Source: Phoronis australis
Taxonomy: Eukaryota; Phoronida; Phoronidae
Direction of reading: 5' to 3'
NCBI GenBank assembly: GCA_002633005.1
Contig: NMRA01000154.1
Span: 120,216-182,215 of the forward strand
Length of the DNA stretch: 62,000 bases
Shown here: positions 12,539 to 24,400 of the stretch, one piece after another
How positions within the stretch are numbered: position 1 is the stretch's first letter
Layout of the letters: each line of letters opens with the position of its first letter
The notes under the pieces: model-generated
What the model saw: the letters and a program-made list of their open reading frames with translations, nothing else
Told to the model about the DNA's origin: nothing
Databases searched by the model: none
Position numbers and translations under genes: made by a program

Positions 12539-15500
12539 GTAAGTTCACCTCGTCTCTATTATGGCGAGTCAGTGAATGAAAGGCCGGAGGGTACATACGA
12601 AGCTGCTCTATCTGGCGGGAGATTCGGGTGACCGCCCTGTAACCTTTGACCTCAGATAAGTAGTAAACAAGTATCCACGCGGTTGTGCGGTTCCAAGGTG
12701 GGTCTGCTAAATCTTTTTTCTCTCTCTACACTGTATATATATTTTGTATTTGAAGTTCCCTGAGAATGAAGGTAAGGTATTTTGCTAGGCATATGTGAAA
12801 TATTGTAAAAATGGCCAATTTTTGTGAAAAAGGTTGGAGATATCCTCAAACCATCAAATGCATATTGCCATAAGTATACATTTTGTGTAAAGATGGACAT
12901 CTACGGAGGTCGTTGATGTCTTTTGTAAAAATCTTGTGCGTGTGCACTTCTCACCTTAAAAGTTTGTGATAGTCGTTTTAAAATCAAATCTTGGACTATG
13001 GTACAGACAGGAACCTGGTATACGTCACTACCTCCAGTGACCTCCGTATGAGTTGAATAGATTCCATGGGTGTGTTTACACTTCACAAGTTACAAATCAG
13101 TTTAAGATAAATTGATTGATACCACCCCCTCATACAAGTTTGGGAAGAATCAATTTAACGGGAAAGGCAACCTTTTTTCATGTCATTTTTAGCAAAAATA
13201 AGGTTCATTGATTATCTCAGACATATTTTTTACTTAATTACAGCTTTTCGTAATTTAATTAATTAATTGTCCTTTACTCCGGAAGTGACGTTTTGAGGGT
13301 TGTCGAGGGTTAAAGAGCATTATTTTGTTCAAAGGAACTGGAATGGAAAGTCGTTGTTAGTATCTGTTAATAAGTCAAAACCGGGTTTGGTATCATTTAA
13401 GTTGTGTCTGTGTTGTATACAGTCTGCTCTCTTAGGGAATTTTGATTTTTTGTTTTAGCAGTTTGTATTTGGATGGCCATACCTGGCCTTCGAAATATCA
13501 ATTTACTGCTTTAACACTCAAGTGGCTCAATTTTGAGGTAACTCTTGCCTTCCAGTAAAGTGAGTACTAAAGTGAGTGAACTTTGACCTTTCACATTACT
13601 AACGTTTTCGCTACAGCGAGAGTGTTAGCATTTTAGCTTGTTTTGTGAATGGGTATGAGCGGAACATGTTGTAATGTGACTGACCATGTAGACACAGCTA
13701 GATATATCTCCACACAGCTAGACCTCAACCAGGAGCCCCATTATATCCAGTTTACTTTGAAAACATTATCCTGATAATCATAATAGTTCGCAAAACACGT
13801 TACATTTACACTTGACCACAGTTTAATGGTGGCACTACCTGATGGATCACTGCTGTGCTGACAAGGTAGACCAGATTATCCCAAGATCATTGATTGGAAA
13901 GCCAGGTATAATGTTGAATGCATTAGCTAGGTCATGAAGGAATAAAGCCCATTTCACCAGTGATTGAGCCTGATCAGTGCTGGTGATGACCTCTTTGATA
14001 TGACCTCACTGGTACTGCACTGTGTGTATGTGGCTCAAAGGAGACTATTGAGGTACCGTATTCAGGAATGATGTTGAGGAATGAAGGGGTAGTCTGTGGC
14101 TAGTCTCTACTAAAATAAACCAGCCCCTTGTCTGAGCATGCTAGCTAGTCAATTGACTGTTCCAGTTCACTTGGTGGCGTATTCCATCACATGTTGAAGA
14201 GTGTGCAGTTGGCAAACATTCATTTAGAGAGATAACTCAAAAATGGCCCTGTTGTAGGTAGCTTCCTTGAAAGAGTCGCTCTTTCAGGCTCGGAGATGTC
14301 TTCAAGAAAGCTATTTGATGAAGCGTAATTCTTGTTTAGGAGAAATTATGCAAAATTATCAGGGATTATGTGGATGTCCAAGCTCTATTGAGTGTGGGGT
14401 TAATTCCATAAACATAACCCTTATGTAGGTATTCATGGACAGAGGTGTGTCTTTTTAACCCATTAAGCTAGGCTATGGCATATTGAGGAATGGTTGCAAT
14501 GTTGTCAAAACTCAGCTGACCTGGTGCAGCCAAGGTTTTAAAAACATCAATTGTATTAAAAATGTAGATAATATGAAAAATATGAATAGTGTTAAATATG
14601 TAACAAAGATTAGAGTATGGTCAGTGTTCTTAAGTAAAGCAAAAATTGTCTTCTAGTTCTTTCAGTTTTGTTTATTAAAATCGTACAAATAGTAGAATGA
14701 ATGAAAATAGTTCGTTGATTATACTTTTAAGTTAGAAGTTTTAAGTAGTCAGCCATTCTGTTATACAGCGTACTCAATGAATGATAGTCAATATCAGTTA
14801 ATTGTTACCGTGTAGAGGCTGTCAGGTAAGTGTCAAACACAGGTAATATCACAGTCAATACCTGGGCTACTAGGCAACACCACCTAATCATCATTGAGGG
14901 GGGGTGCCACTTTTTGGGAGTCCTGCAATTCTTATGTTCTAAATACAAGTCTTGCTTCCAAAGAGTAATTGTTTTGTACCGTCAGTCATGTTAGGAGGTT
15001 GTACATAGTGACATCCACTGACAGTTGGTGAAACCATTGGTGGTTGCCATAGGGATATTAAAAAACATTTCACTGACACCTGTAAACAGCTGTGTGACCT
15101 CATTTTTGAATACATGTTTCGGGGCACTGTGTCTGATCAAGTCCCAACAGACCTGCAACTATGGATGAAAGCGTGTGGGTGTACGTTGATAATCCTATCC
15201 AGCCCATTTCCAAGGGACCAGACTATGATCGAATTTCTGTAGGAGGTTCTATCTTGGACATGTTGATATTTTTATGCGCAAGAATGAGATTCAATAATCT
15301 TTTGCTTAAAGAGTTTTTGAAGAATATCGTTCGGTTTGTTTAATGTTTTTGTGATAAAATAATTCAGATGTACAACCGATTTCTTGTTTCTGAGTTCGGT
15401 AACAGAAATTTTGATTTTTCTACCTGGCATGAGGTAATTCAGTTCAAGACGGTCACTCAGAGAATGTATCAAACGTGCAGAGAAGCCTCTGTCAACCATT

Positions 15501-15775
15501 ACTGGGAAAGATGCTTAACGAGGATACTAGCTGTGATGTAAGTCTGATGGTTTGTTCTATCCAGAGCAAAAAACTCAACAGCACTCTGTTGGTTCTGAGT
15601 GACTGTTTTGGAGTGAGTGACATGTATGAGAGTCATCTGGTGTTATTGTCAAATGTGACCCACTAAATCACATGCATGGTCATTGGGGGAGTGTCTTGGC
15701 TGATTTGTTTGTATGCCTATGTGTGTGTGATGTCTCCTGGGTCTGTTTTGTACCAGTGTCCTGGTTGTCCACAGC

Positions 15776-16240
15776 CCGTTGTTGTGTGATACCAGGATAT
15801 CATGAGTTTGTAGTACTTGGATAACACGAGTGTGTTTTGTTAGGATAATGTTTGGATTTCATGAGTTTGTAGTACTTGGAAAACATGAGTGTGTGGTACT
15901 TGAATAACATCAAGTGTGTTCTGCTTGGATAACACTTGGATAACACTTGGATATCATGGGTTTATGGTACTAGGATAACATGGGTGTGTGACACTGAGAT
16001 AACATGAATGTGTGATAATAAGATAAGTGTGTGGCACTAGGATTACTTAAGTGTCTGACACTTATGAGTGTGTGATACTAGAATAACATATGAGTTTGTG
16101 ATACTAGGACAACACAACTGTGTTTTACTAGGATAATGCTTGTGTGCAATACTAAAATAACACGCGTGTGCAATACTAGTAGGGCAACACGTGTGTGATA
16201 CAAGGAAAACAGGAATGTGTGATGCTAGGATATCATGAGT
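15776..16240 (+). repeat. Degenerate minisatellite, about 27-bp unit
   Basis: Units resemble GGATAACATGAGTGTGTGAT plus ACTA, repeated roughly 16-18 times with many changes. A long minus-strand frame across it (to 16432) is a product of the repeat, not a gene. Confidence 0.85.
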
Positions 16241-17496
16241 AGCAAAAACACTGACTTTGTACAAAGATGTGCTGTCCCTGATATTCGTTGAACTGTAGTA
16301 GTTTTTTTTTTTCAACACCAATATTATTTTAAAACAGGAATACATAAATGGTGCACAACCAGAAATTCGTTTAACGAATCGATAAACAAATGTGCTCTTT
16401 TCCTGCATAAAAGATGTGAACTTGGTTGCCACGCTTCAAAGATACCGACAAAAACAACAGTTTTGAGGTAGCTCTGAAATGGACAACAAAGTGCCTGGAA
16501 ATCATGTAACCCTTGCACCTGTTTGAATTACTGGCGTCTTTGATAGCAGCAAAGATGTCTAAAATACTAGCATTTTAGCCAGTTTGTGAACAGGATTTAA
16601 GCCTTGAATTTTGTCTTGCTTGAGCTGGCTGTAATAGCTGCTTTTCATATCGAGATGGCAACAGTATAAACTATTTATGTTTTAAAAACTTTGTTTACAG
16701 TTTATATTGCATACGCTTAACTGTGTAGATGTAAGCAGTGCGTTACTTGTTATTTCTTGTCAGTTAGACATGGTACTGGAGTGACAATGACACACTATTT
16801 CTACCTCTATCTCTTGGTGCCTGTCCAAACTAAAATGAAATGTCCATAGAATGTGTTTGTTATGCCAGATTATGTTGAAGTGAATCAAAGCACAGTTGCC
16901 TTTATAGTGTTGGATAACGCTTGTGGATCTAGACAGGAGACTATAACTGGAGTAGAGGAAAAATTACCACCAGATGTCAGTGCGTGTAAGGCTGTGTTGT
17001 TTGAAACTGTATGGAACTGGCTCAAACATCTATCATGACCTATTTTATGAAGCATGTTCTATTTATAGCCCACTATGTTATCTAGAGTACACAAAGCTTA
17101 CTTTTGGGGTACGAGAAAGGTAAAAACGTACCATTTTGTGAATAGACCCCTTGTTGCTAACTGTGATGCCTCAGATAGTGATACAAGCAATGACAATAGG
17201 TGTTAGACATGTAATGATAATATTGGTTGGGATAGATATGGTAGTAATAATGCTGCTTACTTGTACTTTATTTTGAAGTGTTTTTGTTGGATTTTAATGT
17301 AGCAGCTTGTGATAAAGTCAGTTGAGGAGAGGGGGCAGGATAGTATTTGTTGTTTTTGTTTAAGTGGGTCCCAACACCTAGTCATTTTGGGCTTGTTTAA
17401 GGATAGTGGCTGCCGGCCAACTCTGTTGACACTGCTGATATTGGGGATAGGGTAAATCAGACAGAGAGGTCATAACCATTTGTTTGTCTTTTACAG

Positions 17497-17689
17497 GTAA
17501 ACCTGCTCCTCGGACCATGGGATCATTATAACCTGTAGGCTATGTCAATTGTGCTAATTACCTCTAGGCACATTAAGGATAAGTACAAACAAACATGGCC
17601 AGGAACTCATCGCTCCGACATTTAGTCAGTCAGCAAACAACGGCCTGAATTCCATTGAGTCCAAGGGGTCATTAGGTGCGTCTGTCATA
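17497..17689 (+). other. Myo9: 5' leader part of the first coding exon of Myo9
   Basis: A pyrimidine-rich acceptor ends in CAG at 17494-17496, so this leader is probably spliced to at least one upstream non-coding exon. It has an in-frame TAA at 17555-17557, which excludes coding from an upstream exon in the Myo9 frame and supports ATG 17690 as start. Three upstream ORFs lie in it: 17517-17531 (4 codons), 17542-17625 (27 codons) and 17595-17648 (17 codons). They could lower translation of the main frame. If transcription instead starts inside this region, the acceptor is fortuitous. Confidence 0.6.
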
Positions 17690-18428
17690 ATGAGTAGTGA
17701 AAATGAGGCTGAGATTGAGAGTAGCTTGGACACGTATATGGTGAGAGTTTACCTGGGTAGCCTTCACCCGGAACAGGAATTTGTGTGCGTGGAGGTCGAG
17801 AAAAGCACTAGCACTGGGTCATTGCTTAATCAACTGGTTGACCGGTTGAAATTACGGAAATGTGACCGCTTCGAACTGGCCGAGATCCTGTGTTCGGGTG
17901 AACAGTTGTGTAAAGAACGACGATTGGATGCCACCGAGAAACCCGTTGGAATCCAGCTACTCTGGCCTAAGTCGTCATCGGCGACTAATACCGGAGGTCC
18001 TCGTCTGGATTTTGAGTACCGATTTTATCTAAGGAAAAGTGAGATTAATGGAAATCGTACGAGTGGTGGTAAATCGTCTTGGGTGGAGTATACTCAGCCT
18101 GTTCCTGTTGACTCATTTCTGAGTTCATTTCTGCATCACCATCAAAATAAGGAGTACGAGGATTTGTGCAATCTACCCGACTTAAATGAACAAACTCTCC
18201 TGGATAATTTGAAGTCCCGCTTTGACCAGCGCAACATCTACACCTATGTGGGCTCCATCCTAGTGGCAGTCAACCCGTTCCATTTTTTCCCGATCTATAA
18301 CCCCAAATACGTGAAGATGTATCAGAACCGTAGGCTGGGCGATCTTCCACCTCATATATTCGCCTTGGCGGACACGGCGTTCCATAGCATGTTAAACACT
18401 AAGGCGAATCAGTGTATCGTTATATCGG
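17690..18428 (+). CDS. Myo9: Myo9 exon 1: RA-like domain and start of motor
   Basis: Residues 1-247. The start ATG has A at -3 and an in-frame stop 45 codons upstream. Residues about 14-120 form the Ras-association-like fold typical of class IX N-termini, including GIQLLWPK and the later FYLRK strand. The motor begins near [12 protein letters not shown] (156-167) and runs through the conserved [16 protein letters not shown] stretch, [10 protein letters not shown] and NQCIVISG just before the P-loop. The exon ends in phase 1 at a GTGAGT donor, splitting the first glycine of the P-loop. A large exon uniting RA domain and motor start is unusual for the 60-150-nt exons that follow. Confidence 0.96.
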
Positions 18429-21400
18429 GTGAGTTCATCTAGGAGGTGTCGCTTTTGAAAAGATGTCATAGCCTGTGTTTTGATTTGTAAATGTGGTCAC
18501 TAACGAGCAAATGTTGGCACATGAATATTCCAGTGTCTCAAAATGTGAAGACTTTATGAAACTTTAACTCCAACCTGTTGTTGCTAGGCAGTAGTGTGAG
18601 AAAATGACATTTATTTACTCTCAAAATTGCACTTTAGTCTGTCAACACGTACAATTTTCATATTTAATCTAAATAGATCATTTCAAAGCTGTGTTATTCC
18701 TGTCGTGTATCTGGCTGGAATGCAGACACTTTCATATTTTGTGATTTGTGTTTGGTACTGATGTAATTTCTTCTCTCTCTCACTCTTCTGAAAATGTGCT
18801 CAACATTGATGGTGGCTCAGCTGCTCTTTTCTGCAGTTTTACATGTGATGACACGCTGACAGGTGTCAATCACAACTGAACCTTTTGATCCCAGATGCTT
18901 TCATCTGTTATGTGTTGTCAGGTTCAGAAGTTCTCAGAGAATGCCAAATTCTCATTGTCGAATATGATGAAATATCTCCATTTCTTGATATGAATATTGT
19001 TGTTGACCAGTTTTCTTTGTTATTTGTCCCAGCTTATTGCTAGCCGCATTAGTACACAATTTTTCATAGTTCCATTTCCATTTTTTAATCGTCTGTCAAA
19101 CTTTCACCTGACTTTGCCATACTTACTTCTGACTGGCTTTTCTGTCAAGTTTTCTCATTACTTCTGAAAACTACTCTTGTGGCAAATTCAGGGAGACACT
19201 GATATTGTTTCAGAACAATATTTCATCAATGTGCATTGCTGTTGTATTGATTGACTGTTGTAAACTTGCAGGTGAATCTGGCTCAGGTAAGACTGAGAGC
19301 ACTAATTTGTTAATCCATCACCTGACAGCGCTCAGTCAGAAGGGACTTCACGCCAGCGGAGTAGAGCAGACCATCCTTGGCGCAGGGCCGGTGCTAGAGG
19401 TGAGTGGAGGCTCAGGTGTAGACTCTTGCCTCCATTTGGGGTCCATTTTTAGATAATCCATACATTAATTTCAGTAATTGAGTCGGACAGTAAAGAAACA
19501 ATCTTCATGATCTGTTTACATACAGAACAAACGATTTCTGTTTCAACTTTTACCTGCAAGGTTCAAGGTCCATAAGGGCCATTACTTTCAGTCAAGGTAT
19601 TCTGTCAATGTTTTAATTGATCTGGAATTAACTGTCGTTTTTATTGACTCGAGTAAAGCCTCTGACATGATTGATCATCCCCAGAGTAATGATAAGACAA
19701 ACCTACTGTTTTATCGTAATTAAATCTATCGTATGCTAGTTTGTTAGATTTGCTTCCAGCTTATTTGTATTCTGCGTGACGCTTCTGGTTGTGTTTTTGC
19801 AATTTACAGCGTTGATCAAGAATAGAAAGTACCACACGTTAATCCTTGCCTCCGTAATGTTTGCTTTAAGTTCTTGGTTAGAGCTACGTGACTTTTACGA
19901 GATAATTCCCAGTCTCTGCAAGATGGCTGTTATAAGATTTTGTCAGATAAACGAAGGTTGGGGTTTTAATGCTTTTTGTAGTGGCAACTTAATTTTATGC
20001 ATAACTTTGTTTTTTTGGGAATTCTAAAGATTTTGCTACAGTGTGAGAAAGGCACTAGTTTCATGCTTGGGAACTTGTAATGCAATTCTCAATTTGTATT
20101 TTATTGAATAATATCTGTTAGGTGTGTATAGTAAACTACTAGACTTCAAGCTCTGGTAGAGTAAACTATTTCTTTTTTGGTTTTGGGTTCGTAATGAATA
20201 TGTTGGATGCAAATAATAGTAGTTATTTGATGTAAAAATGATTAGCATCCTTTGGTTTGGAATTGAAAATTTAAAATTGTGGAAAACTCCCCTTCAGGAT
20301 AACTTATTGTTAGGTGTGTATAGTAAACTACTAGACTTCAAGCTCTGGTAGAGTAAACTATTTCTTTTTTGGTTTTGGGTTCATAATGAATATGTTGTAT
20401 GCAAATAATAGTAGTTATTTGATGTAAAAATGATTAGCATCCTTTGGTTTGGAATTGAAAATTTAAAATTGTGGAAAACTCCCCTTCAGGATAACTTATT
20501 ATTCATCTGTTTTCTGTGCACAATCTATGTTAATTCACTGAATACAAAACTTTGCGTTTTAAGTATTGCGGTTTGAACTCCATTAGAGTGACAGATTTTC
20601 ATTCAGGTAATTAGTTCTTTCTGACAGTTGATTAATTGTTTCTGACTGAACATCAGCAAGAGGTTATGTGGCCTAAGTGGGGTGAATGTCCGCTTCCTTT
20701 ACTCAAGGCTGTGTGTTCGAGTCCTACAGGGGTACACCGCTGGACTTTAGCTCGTCAGCTATATATATATATATAAATATAAAGCATAAAAATGGTTCCA
20801 GGTGACCAGTGCAATGGGCTCACCTGAGCAGTCTGCACACGTCTGGTACGTGTACCAACCCTTACAAAAATGAACTAAAGTTTTGGGCGAAAAACTTAGG
20901 TTTTAAAAACTCAAGTTTCTTTTAAAAACTTCATTTTTTCGGAAGAACTTAAGTTTTTCATCTAAAACTCATGTTATTTTCCAAAAACTTAAGTTTTTGG
21001 AGAAAAACTTAAGTTTTCAGCAAAAAAATTAAGTTCATTTTTGTAAGGGAAACCACCTGCAATTATATTTTGAACATCAGTTGGTCACTCAGACATTTTC
21101 TGCCACTTTTTACTACCACGGAACAGCTCTACCTTACTTCTGTATTCAAATCTGGTCACTTTCTCAGAGACACTGGTTTGGCAGGTGATTGAAAAAATTC
21201 TACTCTGTTTGAATACTTAAAGTGCATGCCTACAACCCCCACAGGGGAGATAATAGCTGGCTTGTCAGCTACTACTTGCTAACTCAATGTTATCAGGTAG
21301 GCATTGTTTCAATGTCCACGCAGTTATCTATTGTCAGGTCTTCATTGCTGATTTATCGGCCACTCTTTATGCTGTAGTTCAATGTTCATCAATCACTCCA

Positions 21401-24400
21401 CTGATTAATCACACTTTTGTGGGTCACCAGGATTAAATGTGTTTAATTGCTATTATAGTCACTTTTAGAGGTGCACAAAGTCAGGTGTCGTGTTATTCAG
21501 TGGACGAATCTGGTTCTCAAAATCAGAGGCAACTTAAAGAGACTTGTCAACAAAACTAGTGAACTCTGTATTTATAAAGTTCCGTTTTTGATTTGATTAA
21601 TTCGTCCTTTGCTTGCACTTTCAGTGGAAACTTATGTGAAGTAGGATCCGATGTAAATTTTGAGTCGATATTCAAATATTCAAAGTTATGCTTGTGTTAG
21701 ATCATTACTAACAATATAATCCTAATTCACTTGACGTTTAGTCACAGTTTATTTTGAAAATGAGTGCAAAAATCTGCGCAGTGTTTAACTGAGTCAGTTT
21801 ATCACAAGGCATCAAATGTAAGGTAGTGTTTCGCGTCTTTGCCTACTTAGCATATTGCCTACTTAGCATATTGCCTACTTAGCATATTGCCTATTTAGCA
21901 TATTGCCTACTTAGCATATTGCCTATTTAGCATATCTGTTGGGTGTTCCACTTCTGTTCGTCAATAATAATGTGTTCCTAAACTATGGCCTGAAGATGAT
22001 TGCTTTGGTGTGGTCTTCAATGGCATTTGGTACTAAATAGTTCATTTAATTGGCTCATAAATTTCCCTGCCCCTGGGTTCAGTTTATTTCGTCTTTGTAT
22101 GTTCTAATGTTCAGATAGCAGTTTAATGGTTCGAGTTGCTTCACCGATCGCCCAGAACAGGTAGTGTAAGTGTTCGAACACACAAATCAATGTTGGCTAT
22201 CTGCAAGTGTCTTTAGGAAATGACTGATTTCTTATGAGTTCAAATTTGTCGCATTGATTTTTTTGACTGACCCTAAATGTGTCCAAGCGGTCGGAGTAAA
22301 ATTAAACGACTTTTTATTCTAAACAAGTGATGGGAGATCTTGGACAACACTAGGATTAATCTGGTAAAGTTTCTCCGAATTAGGACGCAATATTGCGTAA
22401 GATTTTAGTTTATTGAAATTTTCAACAAGAGTAAACAAGAAGACAATTTTACTTGATGTTTTGAAAACTTTATGGTTCATCAAGAAATATGCAGTGAGCA
22501 TTTGAAAAAATAAAATTTTGACCATTGTTTTTGACTTGTTCGAGTTCAAGGAAACTTTACCATAATACGGACTCCATGCTGACGTTGGTTGGACTTTATT
22601 TCCAACACTATGATGTTCATTTCTATTCAATGTCTCGCGTTTCTATATGTGTGACATGTCGGAGGTGCACTGGTACATTTTTCGTTAACATGCACTAATT
22701 TTTAAGTTTACTCATGGCATTCCTTAGCTTGGACTCGTAGAGGATTTGTAGGCTGTATATTTGTTATTAGACTTGCTCAAACACAGAAGTCAGAGATTCC
22801 AAGCCCGTCTGTCTTGTCTAGACCAAGAAGTCACTGCCCGTTTTGTCTGCCAGGGTTGGCATACTGATTTGATTCTTAATATCCAGACCTTCAGTTGTGA
22901 CCATGACATTTAATTTTTCAAACAAATCGCGCATTTGCAAAATCGCTGTTGTATCTATTTGTTATAGTTTAATTTGTTTACACACAATCACCAATTTATT
23001 TCATTCATCTGCGCATCAGATAACAAAATCCATTTTCGTGGGAATCTCTTGAGTTTTCGCTTCATCAAGATCTGCTCATGTAGTGACATCATTGAGGTTT
23101 AATTCTAAATTAACTGATGCATCGTGGGAAGTTGTAACTTCCAATCACTGAAAGTACAGTACTTAATTTTTACTTTCATCACTGCGTAATGCACCATTCT
23201 GTTACTGCAATGTTCTCAGCCTGTTTCACAAAAATCAATCAAGCCAAGGCTGAAACACGGGCTGATCCAGGATTTCAAAAATATGGTGTCCAAAATGTCT
23301 TTTCTGATTTCTCAGGGTGTCCATGGCCAATGATATTCGTCGTTTTTTTTTGTTTTTTTTTTGATTCCAAGTCTAACTGTTATTATAGTTTGGAATGTCA
23401 CTGTAACATTGGTCCTATCTTACACACGTTTTTTATGCAAGACTGGCCAATGGGCTCACAGAACTGCTATCAACAAGTAAAAAGACACCAACGCCTATTT
23501 GCTTTCTTTCCTGGGGCATTCAAATGCTGAACAGGACATCCTAGCTAGTCACTGTGTTCATTTTTATGTCTTGGACACCCACTAGGTCTGATTACAGTGT
23601 TTGGAAGGTCATCATGGGAATGCATCAATTTGAACTGCTTGCAGAGAGCATATTGTTCACTTGCCCACTCTAAACCATACATGGTTGATACTGTAATGCA
23701 CAGGGACTTATACCCGTCATAAATGTGACTCAGGCTGCAACTGTTTGCTAATCTGGGGTTCCCATCTTCTGTCATGTTCTGCCACATGTTAGTGACTACA
23801 GCATACCATGATGTCATCTAACAGTTTGCCAGATGACAAAACCAACTTGATGTGAGTTGCTATATGCTTGTGCTCCAATAACATTAGTAGTTTTTAGGGC
23901 AACCTTCCTCCCTCCCCCCATCTAGAATATTGACATTGTCACCAGAAAAAGATGATTTTACTCAAGAGTGATCGACATGAAAGAATTTCTCTAATGGTAT
24001 AAATATACTAAAATAAATGACTGCCAGATTGTTATGGTAAAAAATTTCTAGTTTGGGTCTGCGAAAATTCAGCTTTAGTTGATGCTTGTACAAAATTTTA
24101 TAAATAGGCCCTATTGACTGTCCAAAATTCAAGAACTTCAATAAGCAAGTAACGATCATTCACCTCGAGCATACATACAGTAGGAAAACATGAAAATGTT
24201 CCTTAATGGCTATTTTCTACGATTCTGTGTAAAGCAAAGTCTATTTTTGATACACAAGGCAGTGTTCAATATTTTGAGAAACCAAATTCACCCGTATCCC
24301 AATATTCAGAATCAAGAAAGTTTAATGATTGCCTAGAATTGTTGTGTCCCCAATTTTAGAGATTGTCTCAAACTGCAGAGTTTATATTGTAATCAGTATG

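Larger units (their letters stand above)
1..17496 (+). other. Region upstream of Myo9: intergenic or 5' introns
   Basis: No protein-coding gene is recognised on either strand. It contains the repeat relics listed separately and a minisatellite at 15776-16240. Short open frames at 15161-15343 and 16853-17038 look somewhat protein-like but match nothing I know. A GC-richer stretch around 12440-12540 ending at a GTAAGT donor could be a non-coding first exon. The promoter of Myo9 should lie here but cannot be placed. Confidence 0.7.

Noticed and set aside
16043-16432. Minus-strand open frame of 129 codons
   Set aside because: Much of it translates the 27-bp minisatellite (repeated SHT-type blocks); no homology.
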